64,000 bases of DNA from Halorientalis sp. IM1011 (GTDB taxonomy: Archaea > Halobacteriota > Halobacteria > Halobacteriales > Haloarculaceae): positions 186,001 through 250,000 of the forward strand of contig NZ_CP019067.1 in assembly GCF_001989615.1 (NCBI RefSeq), written 5' to 3'. Shown here in pieces: positions 1 to 8,199 of this stretch. Numbering within the stretch: the first letter of the stretch is position 1; the number at the start of each line of letters is the position of its first letter. Position numbers and translations under genes: made by a program. The notes under the pieces are model-generated. The model worked only from the letters and a program-made list of their open reading frames with translations, did no database searches and was not told the origin of the DNA.

Positions 1-641
1 TCGTCGTCGGTCTCCGCCTCGTCCTCTTCCTCGGCGTCGGCTTCTTCGGCTTCTTCGGCTTCCTCCTCGTCCTCGTCGTCACCGTCGTCGACGAGATCGA
101 CCTCCTCGGGGTCCGCCTCCCCCTGTTCCGCGTTGGGATCGGTCAGATCAAGTGTGCCGATGTCCTCTTCCTCGGCCTCGTCGTCGTCGAGTCCGGGGAC
201 CGAATCCGCGTTGCCGGAGATCACGTCGCGGACCACGTCGCTGCCGCTCCCGCCCACCACGCCGTCCTCGTCCTCGAGCGGCGGGTCGACCTCCGCGAGT
301 TCGGGTTCGGTGAGGAACTGCTCGACGTTGTCCGTCCCGGTCGCCCGAATCCCGTAGACGGTCGTGTACTGCTCTTCGGCCTCGATCTCCCGCTCGAAGG
401 TGATCTCGTCGTCCTCGATCGTCCAGTACTCGCTGCCGTACTCCGGATGGAACCCCAGATCCTCTACGGCGACGTTTTCGGGCACCTCGTCGACCAGCCT
501 GACCGTCACCGCCTCCGTCCTGTCCGAGTCGATCCGGAACGCGATCGCCGGAACAGGAAACGCGTCGGCCTCGAACGTCTTGATCACGGTGACCCCGTCC
601 GAGGCGACGGTCACCTCCTCGTAATTTTGCGATTCGCTCAT
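1..641 (-). CDS. Acidic haloarchaeal protein of unknown function, truncated by the window edge
   Basis: The reading frame starts at ATG (639-641, minus strand) and runs off the left edge, so the C-terminus is missing. The product begins MSESQNYEEVTVASDG. About 110 N-terminal residues look like a compact beta-rich domain (many V/T/E alternations, a central WTIEDDEITF segment). A long Asp/Glu-rich tail follows, with stretches such as EEAEEAEEADAEEEDEAE. No catalytic motif, signal peptide or membrane segment is visible. A TATA-like CTTTAATA lies about 27 bases upstream of the ATG, which fits a leaderless transcript and supports this start. The family is not recognised, and the acidic tail alone is ordinary for a halophile. 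Confidence 0.75.
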   Translation of the reverse strand, partial: MSESQNYEEVTVASDGVTVIKTFEADAFPVPAIAFRIDSDRTEAVTVRLVDEVPENVAVEDLGFHPEYGSEYWTIEDDEITFEREIEAEEQYTTVYGIRATGTDNVEQFLTEPELAEVDPPLEDEDGVVGGSGSDVVRDVISGNADSVPGLDDDEAEEEDIGTLDLTDPNAEQGEADPEEVDLVDDGDDEDEEEAEEAEEADAEEEDEAETDD

Positions 642-752
642 ACTTACACGTCGAGTAACCAACGGTATTAAAGCTACGTACCGTTTCTCGGGGCGTGGTA
701 GTTACTCACACGCACCTGTCACCGGCCCCGAAACCCGAGGGGTAACGGCCGC

Positions 753-1583
753 TTACAGGTCGACCCGATCGCCGATCTCGGCGATTTCGAGACGCCGGGG
801 ATACTCGTGACTCCGGACGTGGTCGTGCAGTGCCGTCGGGTCCGCGGTCAGCCCCTTCCACATGTCCCAGTGGGTCGGGAGCAGACGGTCGAGTTCCAGC
901 TGACGGGCGGCCTCGCTGATCTCGTTCTCGTCGCTGTACCACTTCGTGTACTTGGGCTCGCGCGTCTGTTTGTCGAGGATATGGCCGTCCGAGCCGAACG
1001 CGAGGACGCCGAGGTCGAGGTCGTAGTTGTCGCCGACAGTCTCGAACGGCTCGCCGGGGCGAGCGTCGCCGCCGTGGAAGAAGGTCCCGGCGTCGTGTTC
1101 GAAGACGTAAGAGACGGGATGGGTCGCGTCGGGATCGTTGGCCGCCTCGACGTGGATCGTGAGACTCCCGACCTCGAACGTATCGCCCTCGCTCACCTCG
1201 TGGAACTGTGCGTCGTCGACGCCCCACTCGTCGGTCCAGCCCTCTTCGTCGGCGACTGCGAGCGAGTCGTCCGGACCGACGTAGTCGGCACCGGTTTCGG
1301 CGAGGATCGGGGCCTGACTCGGCCCGTGGACGTGATCGGAGTGTTCGTGGGTCGCCAGGACGGCGTCGGCCTCGCGCACGTCGGTCGGGTCGAACGGGAC
1401 CGGAATCATCCGCACGGTCCGGGGCGGGTCGCCGGTGCCGAGGTACGGGTCGACGAAGACGGTCGTCCCGTCGTGGGCTTTCAGGACGAAGCCGTTACAG
1501 CCGAGATACCAGATCGCCAGTCCGTCGGGATCGGCGTCGGCGACGGCCGCGGGCAGCCAGTCGCCCCAGTCGCTGTGAACCAT
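753..1583 (-). CDS. MBL-fold metal-dependent hydrolase (UlaG-like)
   Basis: A 276-residue protein of the metallo-beta-lactamase superfamily. The metal-binding motif THEHSDH is at residues 78-84, and FFHGGDA further on supplies another ligand region. Length and motif spacing resemble UlaG-type lactonases and related haloarchaeal hydrolases, which use two metal ions to hydrolyse phosphate or lactone bonds. The substrate cannot be told from sequence. It has no signal peptide, so it is probably cytoplasmic. It lies downstream of the YlbF-family gene on the same strand with an 87-base gap. A second, distinct MBL hydrolase is at 43896-44621. Confidence 0.85.
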   Translation of the reverse strand: MVHSDWGDWLPAAVADADPDGLAIWYLGCNGFVLKAHDGTTVFVDPYLGTGDPPRTVRMIPVPFDPTDVREADAVLATHEHSDHVHGPSQAPILAETGADYVGPDDSLAVADEEGWTDEWGVDDAQFHEVSEGDTFEVGSLTIHVEAANDPDATHPVSYVFEHDAGTFFHGGDARPGEPFETVGDNYDLDLGVLAFGSDGHILDKQTREPKYTKWYSDENEISEAARQLELDRLLPTHWDMWKGLTADPTALHDHVRSHEYPRRLEIAEIGDRVDL

Positions 1584-1670
1584 GTCCGTGGATCCGCCGG
1601 GACCTCCAAAGAGGATTTCGACCCACGCACCGCTGGCCGTGAGTCGAGAGTAGACAGAAGAAGGTGGACC

Positions 1671-2066
1671 TCAGTCCTCGCAGCAACCGCCGGCCTTCTG
1701 GCCGAAGTCGATCCGCAGGGGCTCGGAGATGGTCTCGTTGATCTCCTGGAGGTGGAGTTCGAGTTCGTTCTGAGCCTGCAGGAACTCGGCCATCACGGGG
1801 ATGTCGTGGAGCGCCTCCTGTTTGGCCTGTAGTTCGCGGAGGTCGTCCTGTGTCGCCTCGCCGGTCTGGCGGGCCAGCATGAACTCCTCACGGAACTCCT
1901 CGAACTCCTGGATCTTCTCCTGAGCTTCCTCGTCGTTCTCGACGGCTTCCTTGGCCTCCTCGAACCGCTGGTAGGCCGGCAGATCGGCGATCGCCTCACC
2001 GAGGTCGCGGCTGAGCTGGTCGACTGTCGACTGGGGCGTCTCGCCGGATTCCGTATCGATGCTCAT
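1671..2066 (-). CDS. YlbF/YmcA family protein
   Basis: A 131-residue, almost wholly helical, highly charged protein matching the YlbF/YmcA (Com_YlbF) family. The core reads LPAYQRFEEAKEAVENDEEA and continues with long amphipathic helices through residue 110. In Bacillus, YlbF, YmcA and YaaT form an Fe-S-containing complex that directs RNase Y. Archaeal members are common but their role is not settled. The C-terminus ends QKAGGCCED; the adjacent cysteines could bind metal or form a disulfide, which is inference. It starts at an ATG (2064-2066). An RNase J gene lies at 40.8 kb but is not linked. Confidence 0.8.
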   Translation of the reverse strand: MSIDTESGETPQSTVDQLSRDLGEAIADLPAYQRFEEAKEAVENDEEAQEKIQEFEEFREEFMLARQTGEATQDDLRELQAKQEALHDIPVMAEFLQAQNELELHLQEINETISEPLRIDFGQKAGGCCED

Positions 2067-2246
2067 CGCCGTGGCCTTCGTTCTTCAACGGCTTCAACCT
2101 GCCGAACCGTCCGCCGGGACCGCCCACACAGCTCGTCGCCCACCGGCCTCGGCAACCACCTGGCCACTTCTTGGTATCAGTATCGATATTTCGAGAGCCA
2201 GTGATATATCGGTGTGAAAGAATGCGTCTAATAGAGAGGTTCAGTG

Positions 2247-3677
2247 ATGTATCGGGACGTAACCGTGTGGGCCGTCGTGACCTATTTATTATCGATAATC
2301 GTATTCACGACGGTCGCGGCTGGAGGGGCCGGCGCTGCACCCACCAGCAGTGTGGCGAACGCGACCGTCGACGGCGGGCCACCCGTCACGGCCACGGTCG
2401 AGCGCGTCGGGGCGACCGGCGCGCTCGACTACGAACTCGCCTTCGACGACCTGTCGACGTACGACCGCGTGAGTGTCGTCGTCGGCCGTGACGCGACAGT
2501 GACGGCGACCGACGGGATGTCGGCCACGGTACGCGACGGGCGGACCTGGCTTCGGCCGGAAGACGGCGACGAGGCCACCGTCCGCGTTCGGACGACCGTC
2601 TCGGCGACCGACCGTTCCGGTAGTGACGGCGAGTTCTTCGCCGCCGAGGGATGGCTGCTGGGCCGGGTCCCCCTCGTGGAACTGCGCTGGGCGGCAGACG
2701 ACGGACGCATCGACCGCCGGCGACTCCTTGGGAACGTTCGGGGCAGGTCGGCGTCCGTCACGGCGGGCGATCGGTACGCACTCGTCGGCGAGCACCACCA
2801 GACGACAGTCACAGCCGCCGGTGGGGAGATTCGCATCGTCAGACCCGTTAATACTGAGCTCGGGCCGGACGCGACCGACCTGACGGCGGCGCTCGCCGAC
2901 GCCGCCGACCGACTGGACGTGGGCGACCGCGGTGACGACGTGTTGCTGTTCGCGCTGGGGAGTCCGGTCCGTCGCGGCGGCGAGTCGTTCCCGGTCGACG
3001 ACGAGGGGTGGATCAACGCCGATACGCGGCTCGACGACCCCAACAGTGTGTGGCTCCACGAGTACGTCCACACCCGGCAGGACTTCCGCCTCGCCGCGGA
3101 CATGCGCTGGTTCCGGGAGGCAAGCGCCGAGTACTACGCCGCCCGACTGGCCCACGAACAGGGTCGGATCGACAGGGCCGCGATGGAAGCCCACCTCGAC
3201 GGCGAGCCGAAGGCGGCGGCGCTGACCGACCCCGGGTCGTGGGACGACCCGCACGTCCCGTACACGAAAGGCGCGCGCGTCCTCGCGCTCGTGGACCGGA
3301 ATATCCGGCTCTCGACGGACGGTAAACGATCCCTGGAGGACGTGTTCCGCCGGCTGAACACCCACGACGGACTGGTCACCTACGCCGACTTCAAGGACGC
3401 GGTCGCCGCCGTCACAGGCCACCGGATGGACGGCTGGCTCGACCGCTACGTCGACGGGACCACGCCGGTCGCGGGCTTTTACCCTGGCGGGCCGGCACGG
3501 ACGGGGCTGCTCGGCGGCCTGTGGGCGCTACTGTCCGACGCGGGACCCGCGGGCGTCTTTCTCGTGTTGTCGGTCCTGCTGAGCGGTGTCGGATCGGTGC
3601 CGCTGTACCGCTACCTCGACGGTCTCGCCGAGGAGGACGCCGACGGACGGGACGAGCGGCCGGGCCGGCCAGCCTGA
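2247..3677 (+). CDS. Membrane-anchored gluzincin-like zinc metallopeptidase (putative)
   Basis: About 476 residues. A hydrophobic N-terminal segment (roughly residues 8-30) looks like a signal peptide. The middle domain contains HEYVH at about 271-275, followed by WFREASAEYYA, whose first Glu at about 291 could be the third zinc ligand, as in M1/M61 gluzincins (WFSEG-type block). The spacing of 15 residues between second His and Glu is shorter than the 18 of M1. A hydrophobic C-terminal stretch (about 430-455) followed by a charged tail would anchor it, with the catalytic domain outside the cell. GTG at 2244 directly precedes ATG at 2247; the ATG is preferred. Substrates are unknown. Confidence 0.72.
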   Translation: MYRDVTVWAVVTYLLSIIVFTTVAAGGAGAAPTSSVANATVDGGPPVTATVERVGATGALDYELAFDDLSTYDRVSVVVGRDATVTATDGMSATVRDGRTWLRPEDGDEATVRVRTTVSATDRSGSDGEFFAAEGWLLGRVPLVELRWAADDGRIDRRRLLGNVRGRSASVTAGDRYALVGEHHQTTVTAAGGEIRIVRPVNTELGPDATDLTAALADAADRLDVGDRGDDVLLFALGSPVRRGGESFPVDDEGWINADTRLDDPNSVWLHEYVHTRQDFRLAADMRWFREASAEYYAARLAHEQGRIDRAAMEAHLDGEPKAAALTDPGSWDDPHVPYTKGARVLALVDRNIRLSTDGKRSLEDVFRRLNTHDGLVTYADFKDAVAAVTGHRMDGWLDRYVDGTTPVAGFYPGGPARTGLLGGLWALLSDAGPAGVFLVLSVLLSGVGSVPLYRYLDGLAEEDADGRDERPGRPA

Positions 3678-3741
3678 GAGGTTGGAGCCGGGTATCGGGA
3701 AAACGTCGGCGTTTTACGCGCTCGTCGGTTAGGCGGGTGCA

Positions 3742-4797
3742 ATGAGCCAGGACTCGTCGGACCAGTATCCGGAGGGGGACCTCCGGGGCACGGGCATGTC
3801 CCTGAAACACGACCGCGAGTGGGACTACGAACTCGACCGGATCACCGAGGCCGTCGCCGAGCGCGACGCAGAGACGGTCGGTCTGCAGTTTCCCGAGGGG
3901 CTGAAACGCCGGGCCAGCGCCGTCACCGACGACCTCCGGGAAGAGCTCCCCGACGACGTGACGATCATGACCTCGGGCCAGCCCTGCTACGGGGCCTGCG
4001 ACCTCGATACCTACATGATGCGCCGGACCGACGTGTTCGTCCACTTCGGCCACAGCCCGATGAAGGAGTCGGAGAAGATTATCTACGTTCCCCTCTTCTC
4101 GAACGTCTCCGTCACGCCGATCATGGAGGAGTCGCTTTCCGAACTCGCCGACCCCGAGGACGACCCGGACGTGGGGCTGGTGACGACCGCCCAGCACATG
4201 AACAAGTTCGAGGAGATGCGCGAGTGGCTGGAAGAGCGCGACTACGAGGTCCACACCCGCCGTGGCGACGACCGGCTGACCCACGAGGGGCAGGTACTCG
4301 GCTGTAACTACGCCAGCGCGGACGTGGACGCCGACCAGATCCTCTACGTCGGCGGCGGGAAGTTCCACCCGCTCGGCCTCGCGATGGAACACCCCGACAA
4401 ACACGTCGTCATCGCCGACCCGGTGAACAACGCCGTCACCGTCGCCGACCCCGAGAAGTTCCTCAAGCAGCGCTACGCCTCGGTCCACAAGGCAATGGAC
4501 GCCGAGGAGTGGGGCGTCATCTTCTGTACCAAGATCGGTCAGGGTCGCTGGGATCAGGCCGAGGAGATCGTCGAGGAAAACGACGACGCCTACCTGATCA
4601 CGATGGACGAGGTGACGCCCGACCGACTGACGAACTTCGGGTTCGACGCCTACGTCAACACGGGCTGTCCGCGGATCACGACCGACGACGGCCCGCAGTT
4701 CAAGAAGCCGATGCTCACCCCCGGCGAGTACGAGATCGCGACGGGACAGAAACCACTCGACGAACTCTCCTTCGACACCTTCCACGGCACCTGGTGA
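3742..4797 (+). CDS. dph2: 2-(3-amino-3-carboxypropyl)histidine synthase (diphthamide biosynthesis Dph2)
   Basis: A 351-residue archaeal Dph2, which catalyses the first step of diphthamide synthesis: transfer of a 3-amino-3-carboxypropyl group from S-adenosylmethionine to a histidine of elongation factor 2. It is a non-canonical radical-SAM-type enzyme with a [4Fe-4S] cluster held by three separated cysteines. Candidates are visible as CYGAC (82-86), GCNYAS (Cys188) and NTGCPRI (Cys309), one per domain of the three-domain fold. Archaea use a Dph2 homodimer, so no Dph1 partner is needed. The start is ATG at 3742, about 25-30 bases after a TATA-like CGTTTTACGC. A GNRA-capped hairpin follows the stop codon. 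Confidence 0.93.
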   Translation: MSQDSSDQYPEGDLRGTGMSLKHDREWDYELDRITEAVAERDAETVGLQFPEGLKRRASAVTDDLREELPDDVTIMTSGQPCYGACDLDTYMMRRTDVFVHFGHSPMKESEKIIYVPLFSNVSVTPIMEESLSELADPEDDPDVGLVTTAQHMNKFEEMREWLEERDYEVHTRRGDDRLTHEGQVLGCNYASADVDADQILYVGGGKFHPLGLAMEHPDKHVVIADPVNNAVTVADPEKFLKQRYASVHKAMDAEEWGVIFCTKIGQGRWDQAEEIVEENDDAYLITMDEVTPDRLTNFGFDAYVNTGCPRITTDDGPQFKKPMLTPGEYEIATGQKPLDELSFDTFHGTW

Positions 4798-4800
4798 CCT

Positions 4801-4816
4801 GCGCGCGAGAGCGCGC
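4801..4816 (+). terminator. Perfect GC hairpin with GAGA tetraloop after dph2
   Basis: Three bases after the dph2 stop, GCGCGC (4801-4806) is followed by GAGA and GCGCGC (4811-4816), a perfect 6-bp stem capped by a GNRA-class tetraloop. No T-run follows directly; the nearest is TTTT near 4856-4860. It may stabilise the 3' end or mark a processing site rather than act as a classic terminator. Confidence 0.5.
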
Positions 4817-4955
4817 GGGGACCATCCCGGACGGAACCTGAATTCGAGCGAGGACGATTTTCGATCCGCTTCGCGTCGATGCCGCAAGTATCCGACGCGC
4901 AGGTGGCGACGGATCCGCAGAATGTCATTCAACCCCCGGGGTTCTGTTTTCGAAC

Positions 4956-5831
4956 GTGTCACGGACGCCACTCGTCACAGTCGGAATCGTCGTGCTCGTC
5001 GCCGTCGGCGTCACGTTCGTTCTGACGGCCGGCACCGCGCTTGTGGCTGCGGCCGGCCAGATCGCCGGTGACTTCGCACTCGGTTCCGACCCTCCATCCG
5101 ATTCCTCCGATAGCGCAGCCGACACCGGGAACGCGTCCGTTCCCGGCGTCACTGCGAACGGCACCGCCAACATCTCTGCCGTCCTCGAATCACACCGGAG
5201 CGCCCTCTCCGAACGCGGCTACGTCGCCGTGACCAACGCGACCCGGCGAGCCGACGGCTCGGTGATCGCGACGCGGAACCAGACGTATCGGGCGACCGAA
5301 AACGGGTCGAACCTGTTGCTCGTCGAGCGCGAGACCGACGGGCAGGGAGCGACCAGCGCCACGACCGTCTGGGCCAACGACAGCTACCGGTTCACGCGAG
5401 AGGCGACCGACGGAGCCGATAGCTACGACGTGGCCGGACGCGTCCCGGTCACCCCGGTTCCGCCGACGACCGACCCCTTCGCCGCGGCGTTCAGTCGCGT
5501 CGACGGCGAGTTCGTCGTCACCGACGCGGAGACGGTCGACGGTCACCGGGTGGTGACGCTGGCCGCACCGCTCGAACGGACGGCCGAACGGGACGCGAAC
5601 CCCGGAACGTTGACCCTCCGGGTCGACGACCGCGGCATCGTCCGGAACGCGACCGCGACCCGATCCACCGCCGACGGGACCGAGCGGATGACCTACCGGC
5701 TCGTCGACCTCGGCGTCGAGAGCGTACGACAGCCCGACTGGACCGCGAACGTGTCGGCGAACGCCACCGAATCGGAGCGGTCGCCGACCCGAGATCGACT
5801 CGGCTCTGCGCCCGCCGCCAGCGGCGACTGA
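4956..5831 (+). CDS. Secreted or membrane-anchored haloarchaeal protein, paralogue of the next gene
   Basis: A 291-residue protein starting at GTG 4956. Residues 7-33 are strongly hydrophobic (signal peptide or anchor), followed by an Asp/Ser-rich linker and an extracytoplasmic domain with many Asn-X-Ser/Thr sequons. The segment NISAVLESHRSALSERGY matches NLTALYGNHSDVLRSEGY in the neighbour at 5960. Both have the later pattern 'ANPGTLTLRVDDRGIVRNA' or equivalent and a C-terminal 'RQPDW' or 'DEPDW' turn. The pair is therefore a tandem duplication of an unknown family that resembles haloarchaeal lipoprotein-like DUF proteins. There is no lipobox cysteine after the hydrophobic segment. The function is unknown. 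Confidence 0.75.
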   Translation: MSRTPLVTVGIVVLVAVGVTFVLTAGTALVAAAGQIAGDFALGSDPPSDSSDSAADTGNASVPGVTANGTANISAVLESHRSALSERGYVAVTNATRRADGSVIATRNQTYRATENGSNLLLVERETDGQGATSATTVWANDSYRFTREATDGADSYDVAGRVPVTPVPPTTDPFAAAFSRVDGEFVVTDAETVDGHRVVTLAAPLERTAERDANPGTLTLRVDDRGIVRNATATRSTADGTERMTYRLVDLGVESVRQPDWTANVSANATESERSPTRDRLGSAPAASGD

Positions 5832-5959
5832 GAGTCGAAACCACCCGAACCCAGACCGCGACCAACTCGGCCACGTCAGGTGAGCGAGCCACGGGGAGCC
5901 ACGACGACGGCGGGGTAGTCTGCAAGAGCGCCTACGTCGCTTGCCGTGGCACGCCCTCC

Positions 5960-7033
5960 GTGGTTCGCACAGTAACACTCTGCGTGGTCATCGTGCTCGC
6001 TGTCGGCACAGTGGCCGCCATCGGCTCGGCAGCCGGGCAGTCGGTCGCGGCCGGCGACGTCCTGTCCCAGCAAGAAACGCCAGACGAGACACCGACGGAC
6101 GCCGACGATGGTGACGGTGATGACCCGCTCGCGACGTTGCCCGAGGCGGCCGTCGAGAACGGGTCGGTGAACCTGACAGCGCTGTACGGCAATCACAGTG
6201 ACGTGTTGCGGTCGGAGGGGTACCGGGCGACGGAGAATATCAGCGTCGAGATGAACGACACGATCAGTCACACGTTGAACGTGTCCGAGACGGCGACGGA
6301 CGGGAACCGGTCGCTGTCCGTCACGAACGCGACGATGCTCGGCCGAACCAGCCAGCTCTCGGTCTGGACGGACGACGACGAGCGGTTCGTCCGCATGGAG
6401 CGGGCCGGCAACGTGACGTACCGGGAGATGCCGACCCGGTACGGCCCGATGGCAGGCTACGGTCCCCAGCAGGGCTCGAACGATACGGCACAGCCACCCG
6501 GCCCGATGGCCCCGGCCGGCCACGGACCGATGGCCGGACACGACGTGCCCGGCAGCGTACTCGTGGCGCTCGACAACGGCACCGGCGAGTTCACCGTCGC
6601 CGAGGAACCCCTCGCCGAGGCCGACACCGGACCGGATACCGTCACGCTGACGGCCCCGATCGAGATGGAGCGGGGCCGACTCGACGCCACCGGGAACGTC
6701 ACGCTCGCCGTCGACGACCGTGGTGTCGTCAGAGCCGTGAACGCGACGGTCGAGGCCCCAGCCCAGGACGTGACGATGTCCTACCGACTCACCGTCGAGG
6801 AGGTCGGCGTGACGACCGTCGACGAACCCGACTGGCTCTCCGAAGCGCGAGACGAGGCACGAACGCCCGCCGGACCGGGGATGGGCCCCGGACCGGGTCC
6901 AGGGCCGGGTCCGGGCGAGCCGGGAACTGATCGAGGTCCGGGACAAGGGCCAGGTCCGGGACAAGGGCCAGGTCCGGGCGGGCCGGGTCCGGGCGGGCCG
7001 GGTCCGGGTGGGCCGGGTCCGGGTGGCCCGTAG
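5960..7033 (+). CDS. Secreted protein with C-terminal Pro-Gly (collagen-like) repeat, paralogue of the preceding gene
   Basis: A 357-residue protein starting at GTG 5960. A signal peptide lies at about residues 4-28. The central domain (about 55-300) shares landmarks with the upstream gene: an LxxHxxxLxxxGY block, a FTVAEE...DTVTLTAPIE strand region and LAVDDRGVVRAVNA. From about residue 306 the chain is almost only Gly and Pro with a few Gln, Arg, Glu and Asp, a flexible or polyproline-II stalk. Many Asn-X-Ser/Thr sites suggest glycosylation outside the cell. A cell-surface or adhesin-like role is inference. The gene meets the convergent esterase gene with a 9-base gap. Confidence 0.75.
   Translation: MVRTVTLCVVIVLAVGTVAAIGSAAGQSVAAGDVLSQQETPDETPTDADDGDGDDPLATLPEAAVENGSVNLTALYGNHSDVLRSEGYRATENISVEMNDTISHTLNVSETATDGNRSLSVTNATMLGRTSQLSVWTDDDERFVRMERAGNVTYREMPTRYGPMAGYGPQQGSNDTAQPPGPMAPAGHGPMAGHDVPGSVLVALDNGTGEFTVAEEPLAEADTGPDTVTLTAPIEMERGRLDATGNVTLAVDDRGVVRAVNATVEAPAQDVTMSYRLTVEEVGVTTVDEPDWLSEARDEARTPAGPGMGPGPGPGPGPGEPGTDRGPGQGPGPGQGPGPGGPGPGGPGPGGPGPGGP
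6936..7030 (+). repeat. Tandem coding repeats: 18-bp x2 then 15-bp x4
   Basis: Inside the 3' end of the preceding gene, an 18-base unit (GGTCCGGGACAAGGGCCA-type) occurs twice. Then GGTCCGGGCGGGCCG occurs four times (6971-6985, 6986-7000, 7001-7015, 7016-7030), the last two copies with small changes, ending at the stop codon. The units encode GPGQGP and GPGGP peptides. Both lengths are multiples of three, so slippage would change stalk length without shifting frame. Confidence 0.85.
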
Positions 7034-7042
7034 ACCGGTAGC

Positions 7043-7984
7043 TCAGAAGGCGTCGTCGAGGTCCGCGGCGATACTGTCGATGGACTCCTCGGCGGCGTCG
7101 ACGACGCCGACCATGCTGGCGAAGCCGTGGATCATGTCCTCGTAGTGGTCGCGGGTCACGTCGACGCCCTCGGATTCGAGGCGGTCGGCGTAGGCGATCC
7201 CCTCGTCCCGGAGCGGGTCGAAGCCGGCAGTGACGATCGTCGCCGACGGGACTCCGGAGAGGTCGGCGGCGAGCAGCGGCGCGAAGTACTCGTTGCGGAG
7301 GTGGATCTCGTCCCGAACGTACTTCTCGTGGAACCACTCCATGGTGTCGCGTTCGAGGAAGTACCCCTCGGCGTTCTCCTCGTAGGAGTCGAACTCCTCG
7401 CCGACGACCGGTGAACTCACCACCGGATAGATCAGCGCCTGGTGGGCGAGTTCCGGACCGCCTCGGTCCTGTACTGCGAGGGTCGTCGCGGCCGCTAGAT
7501 TTGCCCCCGCGGAGTCACCCCCGACCGCGATCCGGCCGGGGTCCAGATCGACGGGCTCGCCGTGGTCGGCTACCCACTCGACGGCGGCGTAGGCGTCCTC
7601 GACGGCCGCCGGGAAGGGGTTTTCGGGGGCGAGGCGGTAGTCGACCGACAGCACCGCACAGTCGGCGGCGTTGGTGAGCGACCGACAGAGCGCGTCGTGT
7701 GTCTCCAGACTCCCGATGACGAAGCCGCCGCCGTGGAAGTAGACGAGTACGGGATGAGGCCCGTCGCCGTCCGGGTGGTAGAGCCGCACCGGGAGCGGTT
7801 CCTCTGGCCCCTGGATCTCGAAGGTCTCGACGTTCCCCACGTCCTCGCCGTCACCCCGCATCGACGCCATCGCCTCCATCTGGCCGCGGGCCTCCGCTAC
7901 CGACACCGCGTGGATCGGCGGCACGGGCTGGTCGTCGATCATCTGCAACACGGCCTGTACCTGCGGATGGGGTTGGTCTGCCAT
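7043..7984 (-). CDS. Alpha/beta hydrolase, hormone-sensitive-lipase family esterase
   Basis: A 313-residue esterase of the HSL (family IV) group. The oxyanion motif HGGG is at residues 84-87 and the nucleophile motif GDSAG at 156-160 (Ser158). TAGFDPLRDEG and MIHGFASM near the C-terminus supply the catalytic Asp and His. It should hydrolyse short-chain esters in the cytoplasm. A GTG at 7996 is in frame, but the ATG at 7982-7984 is preferred because a TATA-like GTTAACAC is centred about 27 bases upstream, as in leaderless haloarchaeal genes. The same 12-base promoter sequence precedes the acyl-CoA dehydrogenase at 39.6 kb. Confidence 0.9.
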   Translation of the reverse strand: MADQPHPQVQAVLQMIDDQPVPPIHAVSVAEARGQMEAMASMRGDGEDVGNVETFEIQGPEEPLPVRLYHPDGDGPHPVLVYFHGGGFVIGSLETHDALCRSLTNAADCAVLSVDYRLAPENPFPAAVEDAYAAVEWVADHGEPVDLDPGRIAVGGDSAGANLAAATTLAVQDRGGPELAHQALIYPVVSSPVVGEEFDSYEENAEGYFLERDTMEWFHEKYVRDEIHLRNEYFAPLLAADLSGVPSATIVTAGFDPLRDEGIAYADRLESEGVDVTRDHYEDMIHGFASMVGVVDAAEESIDSIAADLDDAF

Positions 7985-8004
7985 ACCGTACCCCACGGAC
8001 CGGG

Positions 8005-8016
8005 AGTGTGTTAACT
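8005..8016 (-). promoter_or_regulatory. Promoter element of the esterase gene (shared 12-mer)
   Basis: AGTTAACACACT on the minus strand is centred about 27 bases before the esterase ATG, the expected TATA distance for a leaderless transcript. The identical 12-mer occurs at 39618-39629 before an acyl-CoA dehydrogenase at nearly the same distance. Confidence 0.5.
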
Positions 8017-8199
8017 CTGGCCCACACTCACCTAACGACGTAAACTGAACGGATACCTCAGCACTCCACTGTTGCCTCCGAGCGGCGATCCGAGATTACT
8101 ACCATGCATACACAAACATTTTTCAATGAATGTAGCGTATTCCATCGTAGCGATGAGCACAGGTGTTCTCCGGGTCGGTCGTCGAGGTGAGTGTCCCGT

